Shown here: piece by piece, positions 31,007 through 36,999 of the stretch | How positions within the stretch are numbered: position 1 is the first letter of the stretch | Layout of the letters: every line of letters starts with the position of its first letter | Assembly: GCA_040905045.1 (NCBI GenBank) | Contig: JBBDSH010000048.1 | Coordinates: 1 to 36,999 of the forward strand | Direction: 5' to 3' | Source: JBBDSH01 sp040905045 | GTDB taxonomy: Bacteria > Pseudomonadota > Gammaproteobacteria > Eutrophobiales > Eutrophobiaceae | Length of the DNA: 36,999 bases | Notes under the pieces: model-generated | Seen by the model: the letters and a program-made list of their open reading frames with translations, nothing else | What the model was told of the DNA's origin: nothing | Databases searched by the model: none | Position numbers and translations under genes: made by a program

Positions 31007-33052
31007 ATGAAAATAGAAAGTTATGTAGCCGGTAAATGGACGCCCGGCAAAGGGGAAGGCCGCCAGGTATTGAATGCCGTCACCGGAAAACCGGTGGGCA
31101 ACGTGGATAGCAGCGGCATCGATTTCCGTGCCGTGCTGGAATACGGCCGTGAGATGGGTGGTCCGGCCTTGCGCAGTCTTACCACCCATGATCGGGCCAA
31201 TCGTCTCAAGGCCCTGGCGAAACATCTGCTGGAGAAGAAAGAAGACTTTTACCGCATCTCCGCCTGGACCGGCGCGACACGATCGGATTCCTGGGTGGAT
31301 ATCGAGGGCGGCATCGGTACGTTGTTCAGTTATTCCGGTCTCGCTCGCAGGGAGTTCAACAACGATCACTTTATCCTGGAAGGGCCGGTGGAACCGCTGT
31401 CGAAAGGCGGCAGTTTTGTCGGCCGTCATATACTGACGCCGAAACACGGCGTTTCCGTACACATCAATGCCTTCAATTTCCCCTGCTGGGGCATGCTGGA
31501 GAAGATTGCACCCAGCCTGGTGGCCGGCGTGCCCGTAGTCGTCAAGCCGGGCTCGGATTCCTGTTACCTCACCGAGGCCATGGTCCGTGAAATCATCGTA
31601 TCTGGTATCCTGCCGGAAGGCAGTCTGCAATTGATCTGTGGCGGCATCGGTGACCTGTTCGATCATCTGAACGAACAGGACGTGGTCACCTTTACCGGTT
31701 CCGCTGCCACGGGGCGAAAACTACGTACCCATGCCAATATTATTGCCAATTCCGTCCCCTTCAACATGGAGGCGGATTCCCTCAACTGCGCCATCCTCGG
31801 GGAGACGGTTTCACCGCAGGACCCGGAATTCGATCTGTTCATTAAGGAAGTGGTGCGGGAAATGACCGCCAAAGCGGGCCAGAAGTGTACCGCCATCCGG
31901 CGGGTGTTGGTGCCCGAGGCCCGGCTGGATGATGTCAAGACGGCATTGACGGATCGTCTGGCCAGGGTGAAGGTGGGCGATCCGGCCGTGGAAGGCGTCT
32001 CCATGGGGCCGCTGGTGGGGTTGTCGCAGCGCCGGGATGTGCTGCAGCAGATCGATGTATTGAAAGGCGCCTGCGAAGTGGTCTTCGGCGGGAAAAGCGA
32101 ATGCGACGTAGCCGGCGCCGACATTGATAAAGGTGCCTTCGTCCAGCCGACATTGTTATATTGCCCTGATGCCCTGCCCGCGGAGGAACCCCATTCGGTG
32201 GAGGCCTTCGGACCGGTCAGTACTCTGATGACCTATCGTAATATGGAAGAGGCTGTACGACTGGCGGGCATGGGGCGCGGCAGCCTGGTGGGTTCGGTGT
32301 TTACTTACGATGACAATGAGGCCGCGGAACTGGTGCTGGGCTGCGCCCACTGGCACGGCCGCCTGCTGGTGATCAACCGCGACTGCGCAAAGGAATCCAC
32401 CGGCCACGGTTCGCCGCTGCCGCCGCTGGTGCACGGCGGGCCCGGCCGCGCCGGCGGTGGCGAGGAGCTGGGCGGCGTCCGGGCGGTAAAACATTACATG
32501 CAGCGCACCGCCGTGCAGGCTTCTCCCACCACGCTGACGGCAATCGGCCGGCAATACACCACCGGCGCGAAGACAACATCCGGTGACACACATCCATTCA
32601 GAAAATATTTCGAGGATCTGGCTATCGGCGAATCCCTGGATGCCGGCGAACGTACCGTGACAGAGGAAGACATCGCTGCTTTCGGCGATCTCACCGGGGA
32701 TCATTTCTACGCCCACTTTGACGAGGAGGCGGCGGCGAAATCCATCTTCGGCCGGCGGGTGGCGCACGGATATTTCCTCATCTCCGCAGCGGCGGGCTTG
32801 TTCGTGGACCCGGCACCGGGCCCGGTGCTGGCCAATTACGGTCTCGACAATCTGCGTTTCCGGGAGCCGGTGGGCATCGACGATACCATCCAGGTTCGAT
32901 TGACCGTGAAAGAAAAGATCAGGAAAGACAAACGCCCGGAAGAGGAAAGGGCCACCGGTATCGTCGTCTGGGAAGTGCACATCTGGAATCAGGACAACGT
33001 CGACATCGCTGTTTACGATATCCTGACTGTGGTGGAAAGGCGTGAGGAGTAA
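31007..33052 (+). CDS. paaZ: bifunctional oxepin-CoA hydrolase / 3-oxo-5,6-dehydrosuberyl-CoA semialdehyde dehydrogenase
   Basis: 681 residues, the same length as E. coli PaaZ. The N-terminal aldehyde dehydrogenase domain has Glu255 (NMEADSLN) and Cys294 (GQKCTAIRR). The C-terminal MaoC-like hydratase domain has Asp561 and His566 in FGDLTGDHFYAH, which open the oxepin ring. The fusion converts oxepin-CoA to 3-oxo-5,6-dehydrosuberyl-CoA. The ATG at 31007 matches the E. coli start; an upstream frame from 30947 overlaps the -10 region. Its stop codon (GAG TAA) opens into a nine-unit heptamer array. Confidence 0.96.
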   Translation: MKIESYVAGKWTPGKGEGRQVLNAVTGKPVGNVDSSGIDFRAVLEYGREMGGPALRSLTTHDRANRLKALAKHLLEKKEDFYRISAWTGATRSDSWVDIEGGIGTLFSYSGLARREFNNDHFILEGPVEPLSKGGSFVGRHILTPKHGVSVHINAFNFPCWGMLEKIAPSLVAGVPVVVKPGSDSCYLTEAMVREIIVSGILPEGSLQLICGGIGDLFDHLNEQDVVTFTGSAATGRKLRTHANIIANSVPFNMEADSLNCAILGETVSPQDPEFDLFIKEVVREMTAKAGQKCTAIRRVLVPEARLDDVKTALTDRLARVKVGDPAVEGVSMGPLVGLSQRRDVLQQIDVLKGACEVVFGGKSECDVAGADIDKGAFVQPTLLYCPDALPAEEPHSVEAFGPVSTLMTYRNMEEAVRLAGMGRGSLVGSVFTYDDNEAAELVLGCAHWHGRLLVINRDCAKESTGHGSPLPPLVHGGPGRAGGGEELGGVRAVKHYMQRTAVQASPTTLTAIGRQYTTGAKTTSGDTHPFRKYFEDLAIGESLDAGERTVTEEDIAAFGDLTGDHFYAHFDEEAAAKSIFGRRVAHGYFLISAAAGLFVDPAPGPVLANYGLDNLRFREPVGIDDTIQVRLTVKEKIRKDKRPEEERATGIVVWEVHIWNQDNVDIAVYDILTVVERREE

Positions 33053-33101
33053 GGAGTAAGGAGTAAGGAGTGAGGGGTGAGGAGTAAAGAGTAAAGAGTA
33101 A
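33039..33101 (+). repeat. nine-unit GGAGTRA heptamer array across the paaZ stop codon
   Basis: Nine 7-bp units in perfect register: GGCGTGA, GGAGTAA (its TAA is the paaZ stop), GGAGTAA twice, GGAGTGA, GGGGTGA, GGAGTAA, then AGAGTAA twice. It is the longest such array in the window. Confidence 0.92.
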
Positions 33102-33134
33102 GTGCAGAAACTTAATCTAAAGAGAGTTTAGCTT

Positions 33135-33166
33135 GTAGCCCGGATGGAGCGCAGCGGAATCCGGGA
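33135..33166 (+). repeat. GTAGCCCGGATG repeat copy
   Basis: GTAGCCCGGATGGAGCGCAG followed by CGGAATCCGGGA. It lies between two 16-bp direct repeats AATCTAAAGAGAGTTT (33114-33129 and 33225-33240). No gene is seen between 33102 and 33301. Confidence 0.8.
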
Positions 33167-33301
33167 AGACTGGTGATCCGTGATTTGTGATTGGCGCGAG
33201 AATTTATCCTGTGTTCACGAATCGAATCTAAAGAGAGTTTGGCGAAGTTTATGAGAACTGAACTATATATAAACAAAATTGGGTTACGGAGTTTTTACAC
33301 C

Positions 33302-33329
33302 TCACTCCTTTCCCCTTACTCTTCACTCT
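33302..33329 (-). repeat. GGAGTRA heptamer array at the paaY stop codon
   Basis: On the minus strand: AGAGTGA, AGAGTAA (contains the paaY stop), GGGGAAA, GGAGTGA. It faces the paaZ array about 200 bp away. Confidence 0.8.
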
Positions 33330-33909
33330 TCGGCTTGAAATCGCTGGCGGTGAAGCGCGGGCGGTCCGCTTGCGGTTCGGTCAGCGGTTCGACTTCACGC
33401 AGACTCTCCAGCGAACGGCGGGCGAGTTCCTGGTACTCCCGGGTGCCGCGGGTTTTCCAATCGATCTCATCATCGTTGAGCAGGCGTTTGACAGAGGCGG
33501 GATTGCCCACGACCAGGCTGCGGGCCTCGCAGGTCAAACCGGTTTTCACAAATGCGGCGGCGCCGACGAAGGATTCCTCACCGATGACGGCGTTGTCCAT
33601 GATCACGGCGTTCATCCCGACCAGCGCATTACGTTTAATGCGACAACCATGCAGCACGGCACCGTGACCGATATGGCCGTTGTCCTCGACAACGCAGTCC
33701 TTGCCCGGGAAACCGTGCATGACGCAGGTGTCCTGGATATTGACGCCGCTGCCGACGATGATGCGGCCGAAATCCCCGCGCAGCACGGCATTGGGCCCGA
33801 TGTAACAACCGCCGCCGATGATAACATCACCGATAATCACGGCGGAGGGATGCACGTAGGTCGTGGGATCGATAACGGGGATCAGATCTTCGATAGCGTA
33901 AACGGGCAT
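33316..33909 (-). CDS. paaY: PaaY hexapeptide-repeat thioesterase of the phenylacetate pathway
   Basis: A 197-residue left-handed beta-helix protein (gamma-carbonic-anhydrase fold). HPSAVIIGDVIIGGGCYIGP and the following RGDFGRIIVGSGVNIQDTCVMHGFPGKD are the PaaY/CaiE blocks; metal His residues lie in CVMHG, HIGHGAVLHG. PaaY hydrolyses stalled ring-hydroxylated CoA thioesters in the pathway. The start has AAGGAGTGG before the ATG. It is convergent with paaZ and divergent from paaG. Confidence 0.93.
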   Translation of the reverse strand: MPVYAIEDLIPVIDPTTYVHPSAVIIGDVIIGGGCYIGPNAVLRGDFGRIIVGSGVNIQDTCVMHGFPGKDCVVEDNGHIGHGAVLHGCRIKRNALVGMNAVIMDNAVIGEESFVGAAAFVKTGLTCEARSLVVGNPASVKRLLNDDEIDWKTRGTREYQELARRSLESLREVEPLTEPQADRPRFTASDFKPKSEE

Positions 33910-33930
33910 GGGCCACTCCTTCTTGTATCA

Positions 33931-34114
33931 GCCACAGAGATGAACACAGAGTACACAGAGAAGTAAAGACAGTGAATAATAAATGAATAATGATGAATAG
34001 GGGCTGGCGTAACAACAAATTAATGGATCAAGCTTTTTGCAAGCCACGAGCCACGAGCCACGAGCCACGAGCCACGAGTTATTACTCTGTGGTCCTCTGT
34101 GATCTCTCTGTGGC
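33931..34114. repeat. CACAGAG inverted-repeat element carrying five GCCACGA heptamers
   Basis: Ends GCCACAGAGATGAACACAGA (left) and the complement of TGATCTCTCTGTGGC (right) pair as imperfect inverted repeats 184 bp apart. Inside, at 34043-34077, GCCACGA is repeated five times without a mismatch. It fills the divergent paaY-paaG interval, so any paaG promoter must lie in or beside it. Confidence 0.75.
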
Positions 34115-34154
34115 AAAGAGCCGTTAATAATCCATGGCGCAAGGTACATAAATC

Positions 34155-34946
34155 ATGTCGCATGAAACTATAACATTCGAAGTGGAGGACGGCGTTGCCG
34201 TTCTCACCCTGAACCGGCCGGACACACTCAACAGTTTCAATACGCGCATGCACGAGGAAGTGCGTGAGGTCATGCGGGCTGTCGCCGGTGACAAGACGGT
34301 ACGCTGCCTGGTCATCACCGGAGCGGGACGCGGCTTCTCTGCCGGACAGGACCTGGGCGATCGCGCCGTCACCGGCACGGATGAGGCACCGGACCTGGGC
34401 GAATCCGTGGAAAAGAATTACAACCCCCTGATCCGTTCCATCATGAATCTGGAGATGCCCGTTGTCTGTGCCGTCAACGGCGTCGCCGCCGGCGCCGGTG
34501 CCAACCTGGCCCTGGCCTGTGATCTCGTCCTGGCGGCGAAGTCCGCCAGCTTTATCCAGTCGTTCTGCAAGATCGGACTGGTGCCCGATTCCGGTGGCAG
34601 CTGGAATCTGCCGCGGGCGGTGGGCCTGGCGCGGGCAAAGGGACTGGCCCTGCTGGGCGACAAGCTGCCGGCGGAACAGGCGCAGGCCTGGGGCATGATC
34701 TGGCGCTGTGTCGACGATGATCAATTGATGGAAGAGACCATGAATCTGGCACGCCATCTGGCAACACAGCCCACCAAAGGGCTGGCCGCCATCAAGAAAC
34801 TGCTCAACCAGTCCTTTACCAATTCACTGGATACGCAACTGGACCTGGAAAGGGACAACATGCGCGAACTGGGGCGGAGCCGGGATTACCGCGAGGGCGT
34901 GGCCGCGTTCATGGAAAAACGCACGCCGGATTTCCGGGGTGAATGA
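34155..34946 (+). CDS. paaG: 1,2-epoxyphenylacetyl-CoA isomerase
   Basis: A 263-residue crotonase-fold enzyme that turns ring-1,2-epoxyphenylacetyl-CoA into oxepin-CoA. GAGRGFSAGQDLGDR (about 57-70) and CAVNGVAAGAGANLALACD (about 105-123) form the oxyanion hole. Asp145 in GLVPDSGGSW matches the catalytic Asp of PaaG. The C-terminal LDTQLDLERDNMRELGRSRDYREGVAAF is strongly PaaG-like, which separates it from PaaF. It leads paaG-paaI-paaJ, with paaI 15 bp downstream. Confidence 0.95.
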   Translation: MSHETITFEVEDGVAVLTLNRPDTLNSFNTRMHEEVREVMRAVAGDKTVRCLVITGAGRGFSAGQDLGDRAVTGTDEAPDLGESVEKNYNPLIRSIMNLEMPVVCAVNGVAAGAGANLALACDLVLAAKSASFIQSFCKIGLVPDSGGSWNLPRAVGLARAKGLALLGDKLPAEQAQAWGMIWRCVDDDQLMEETMNLARHLATQPTKGLAAIKKLLNQSFTNSLDTQLDLERDNMRELGRSRDYREGVAAFMEKRTPDFRGE

Positions 34947-34961
34947 TCGGGTATCGCCTTC

Positions 34962-35414
34962 ATGACGAAAGACAACGGCGCAAAACAACTGGCCGAACGC
35001 TGTGCACAGGCCATGTGGCCCAGGGATCGCGCCTCGCAGTTCATGGATATCCGGCTGGAATCCATGGATGAAGGGAAGGCGGTGATGAGCATGGAGGTAA
35101 AAGAACACATGCTCAACGGCTACGCCATGTGCCACGGCGGTTATATTTTTTCGCTGGCGGACGATGCCTTTGCCTATGCCTGTAATTCCCAAAATCAGGC
35201 GGCGGTGGCTTCCAGTTGTACCATTGATTTCCTGCTGCCCTCCCATGAAGGAGAAGTATTGACGGCGACTGCCGAGTGCCTGCACCAGTCGACCCGCAAC
35301 GGTCTGTATGATGTTACGGTGATGAATCAGAACGGTCAGGTAGTCGCGCGTTTCCGCGGCCGCTCGGCCCGCCTTAATAAATCGATCATTCCAGAGGAGC
35401 CTGATCATGCTTGA
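34962..35414 (+). CDS. paaI: hydroxyphenylacetyl-CoA thioesterase
   Basis: A 150-residue hotdog-fold thioesterase. MLNGYAMCHGGYIFSLADDAFAYACN (residues 50-75) contains Asn52 and the HGG helix start with the catalytic Asp67. SSCTIDFLLPSHEGE is the family's second block. It releases CoA from aromatic side products of the paa route. Its last codons (ATGCTTGA) overlap the ATG of a 59-codon reading frame that crosses a REP element to paaJ. Confidence 0.94.
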   Translation: MTKDNGAKQLAERCAQAMWPRDRASQFMDIRLESMDEGKAVMSMEVKEHMLNGYAMCHGGYIFSLADDAFAYACNSQNQAAVASSCTIDFLLPSHEGEVLTATAECLHQSTRNGLYDVTVMNQNGQVVARFRGRSARLNKSIIPEEPDHA

Positions 35415-35586
35415 AGTGGTAATTGAAGGTACAAGTTCCGGGTTGAATCTGTTCGCGGCCGGGTGGCCGCTCCCACTGGCAGGGTTTGACGCAGGAGGTA
35501 AACGGAGCCTGTGGGAGGCCCGACCCCGGGCCGAATTATTCAATGCGGGGTCGGTTTCAGGATTACTACGAGGAATACAACAATGA
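35407..35586 (+). CDS. 59-residue REP-derived reading frame linking paaI and paaJ (doubtful gene)
   Basis: ATG at 35407 overlaps the paaI stop and has GAGGAG 7 nt upstream. The frame stays open through the REP sequence and ends in a TGA that overlaps the paaJ start (ATGA). The product (starts MLEVVIEGTSSG) resembles no known protein, and most of it is translated repeat. Its role, if any, would be to keep ribosomes moving from paaI to paaJ. It may instead be chance. Confidence 0.3.
   Translation: MLEVVIEGTSSGLNLFAAGWPLPLAGFDAGGKRSLWEARPRAELFNAGSVSGLLRGIQQ
35450..35560 (+). repeat. REP pair between paaI and paaJ
   Basis: A reversed copy (GCGGCCGGGTGGCCGCTCCC, 35455-35474) is followed by a forward copy, CCTGTGGGAGGCCC with GGGCCGAAT (35509-35537). 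The forward copy matches that at 36888-36926 almost base for base, including GAAC/AACGGAGCC in front. Confidence 0.8.
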
Positions 35587-36788
35587 GAGATGCCTTTATC
35601 TGCGATGCCGTGCGCACGCCCATCGGACGTTACGGCGGCGTGTTGTCGGGTATACGCACTGACGATCTGGGCACTGTCCCCATCAGCGCCCTGATGGATC
35701 GCAATCCGAAAACCGACTGGGCGGCGGTTGAAGACGTATTCTACGGTTGCGCCAACCAGGCCGGGGAAGACAATCGCAATGTCGCCCGCATGTGCGCCCT
35801 GCTGGCGGGCTTGCCGGTCAGCGTACCCGGCACCACCATCAACCGCCTTTGCGGTTCGGGCATGGATGCCGTCGGCACCGCCGCCCGCGCCATCCGTTGC
35901 GGGGAAATGGATATGGCCATCGCCGGCGGGGTGGAATCCATGTCGCGCGCACCCTTTGTCCTGGCCAAGTCCGAAACCCCCTTCAGCCGCAATGCCGAGA
36001 TTTACGACACCACCATCGGCTGGCGTTTTGTGAACAAATTGATGAAGGAGCGATACGGCATCGATTCCATGCCGGAGACGGGTGAAAACGTCGCCGAACA
36101 GTTCAATATCAACCGTGAGGATCAGGACCGCTTTGCCTGTAACAGCCAGCAACGTTACGCGGCGGCGAAGGAAAAAGGTTACTTCAATGACGAAATCGTA
36201 GCCGTGGATATACCGCGGCGGAAACAGGATCCCCTGCATGTGGATACCGACGAACATCCGCGCCACGATACCACCCTGGAAGCCCTGGGCCGGCTGCCGA
36301 CGCCGTTTCGCGAAAACGGTACGGTGACAGCCGGCAATGCCTCCGGCGTCAACGACGGCGCCTGCGCTCTGTTGCTGGCGTCCGAAGACGCCGCTCGAAC
36401 GCATGGTCTTGAACCCAAAGCCCGAATCATTGCCATGGCCACCGCCGGTGTTGAACCGCGCATCATGGGTTTCGCCCCCGCGCCGGCCGCGCGCAAGGTA
36501 CTGGCGAAGGCCGGATTATCCCTGGAACAAATGGACGTCATCGAACTCAATGAGGCCTTTGCTTCCCAGTCGCTGGCGGTGCTGCGGGACCTGGGCCTGC
36601 CCGACGACGCCCCCCATGTGAATGCCAACGGCGGCGCCATTGCCCTGGGCCATCCCCTGGGCATGAGCGGCGCCCGGCTGGTGACCACGGCCGTGTACCA
36701 GCTGCACCGGAGCGGTGGGCGTTATGCCCTGTGCACCATGTGCATCGGCGTCGGCCAGGGCATCGCCCTGGTCATTGAAAAGATCTGA
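35583..36788 (+). CDS. paaJ: 3-oxoadipyl-CoA / 3-oxo-5,6-dehydrosuberyl-CoA thiolase
   Basis: A 401-residue thiolase, the same length as E. coli PaaJ. The nucleophile is Cys90 (TTINRLCGSGMDA). The general acid/base pair is His in NGGAIALGHPLGMSG and Cys387 in CTMCIGVGQG. It cleaves the two beta-ketoacyl-CoA intermediates that follow PaaZ, giving acetyl-CoA and succinyl-CoA. The ATG at 35583 has GAGG upstream; an in-frame start at 35511 would translate REP sequence. A 7-bp GC hairpin (36797-36815) and a REP follow. Confidence 0.96.
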   Translation: MRDAFICDAVRTPIGRYGGVLSGIRTDDLGTVPISALMDRNPKTDWAAVEDVFYGCANQAGEDNRNVARMCALLAGLPVSVPGTTINRLCGSGMDAVGTAARAIRCGEMDMAIAGGVESMSRAPFVLAKSETPFSRNAEIYDTTIGWRFVNKLMKERYGIDSMPETGENVAEQFNINREDQDRFACNSQQRYAAAKEKGYFNDEIVAVDIPRRKQDPLHVDTDEHPRHDTTLEALGRLPTPFRENGTVTAGNASGVNDGACALLLASEDAARTHGLEPKARIIAMATAGVEPRIMGFAPAPAARKVLAKAGLSLEQMDVIELNEAFASQSLAVLRDLGLPDDAPHVNANGGAIALGHPLGMSGARLVTTAVYQLHRSGGRYALCTMCIGVGQGIALVIEKI

Positions 36789-36796
36789 GTATGCGC

Positions 36797-36926
36797 TCGC
36801 GGCGGGGCGCCGCGACATCCTCAGCTCCGGGAACGGTGCATTCATGCACAACTTCTCCTGCAATCAGGGTTTGGCATCGGGGAATGAACGAAGCCTGTAG
36901 GAGGCCCGCCCCGGGCCGAATCAACA
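36797..36926 (+). repeat. GC hairpin and REP copy after paaJ
   Basis: TCGCGGC-GGGGC-GCCGCGA (36797-36815) is a perfect stem without T-tract. At 36888-36926 a REP reads GCCTGTAGGAGGCCCGCCCC and GGGCCGAAT. Confidence 0.75.
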
Positions 36927-36954
36927 GTTCGCAGCAAGGCCGTCCAGGCAAAAG

Positions 36955-36994
36955 TGATACAAATATTTGACTTAGAAATATCAAATAGTATCAT
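36955..36994 (+). promoter_or_regulatory. promoter/operator of an operon starting beyond the window
   Basis: TTGACT (36967-36972), 16-bp spacer, TATCAT (36989-36994). An inverted repeat TATTTGA-N10-TCAAATA covers the -35 and spacer, and TGATACAAA lies at 36955-36963. The -35, spacing and -10 are the same as at paaZ, so the downstream operon is probably another paa unit (for example paaABCDE). Confidence 0.65.
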
Positions 36995-36999
36995 AAAAA

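Noticed and set aside
34043..34077. CRISPR-like array
   Set aside because: Units are 7 bp and contiguous, with no spacers and no cas genes; it is a simple tandem repeat.
1..36999. tRNA, rRNA, phage or IS transposase genes
   Set aside because: I looked on both strands and found no tRNA-like cloverleaf, rRNA sequence or transposase-like protein.

Overview
The window reads as a piece of a draft, GC-rich gammaproteobacterial genome. Three runs of exactly 100 N (1232-1331, 3932-4031, 30764-30863) are scaffold gaps. Proteobacterial ancestry is inferred from the gene families (E. coli-like paaZ/Y/G/I/J, ArgE and a split ArgA, PgpA, TonB receptor). I cannot name the genus. Nearly every intergenic stretch over about 150 bp holds dispersed repeats of at least six kinds: REP/BIME palindromes, CGCCAAG palindromes, CACAGAG elements, GTAGCCCGGATG repeats, 7-bp tandem repeats at stop codons, and a hairpin with a conserved loop.

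Layout. 1-6300: housekeeping and detoxification genes (end of a HAD hydrolase, flavodoxin-fold oxidoreductase, gap-truncated aldo/keto reductase, exported methyltransferase, gap-truncated GST and hotdog thioesterase, pgpA, a lytic transglycosylase, a ferritin-like protein). 6500-12430: a frameshifted DUF481 gene, ilvD, then argE-argA overlapping, and an Mth938-like gene. 12750-14905: two small membrane proteins and a TetR regulator. 15070-23640: a periplasmic amine-oxidation region with an NTF2-like secreted protein, a Tat-exported spermidine-dehydrogenase-like flavoprotein, a TonB-dependent receptor and a tightly coupled aauBEDA-cytochrome c operon. AauA carries the two TTQ tryptophans and the catalytic Asp of aromatic amine dehydrogenase (AADH).

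24070-29170 (minus strand): hmgA-fahA-maiA (homogentisate to fumarate and acetoacetate) and mhaA-mhaB, a two-component 3-hydroxyphenylacetate 6-hydroxylase that makes homogentisate. 29397-36788: phenylacetyl-CoA pathway genes paaK, paaZ, paaY and paaG-paaI-paaJ. The last 45 bp hold a promoter/operator closely resembling the one in front of paaZ, which suggests that another paa operon starts just past the window.

Together these genes can be read as one funnel (inference). AADH would deaminate arylethylamines (phenethylamine, tyramines) in the periplasm and pass electrons to the linked cytochrome c. The arylacetaldehydes, once oxidised to arylacetates, would enter either the PaaK/Paa ring-epoxide route or the MhaAB/homogentisate route. 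The arylacetaldehyde dehydrogenase, paaABCDE, paaF and paaH are not in the window.
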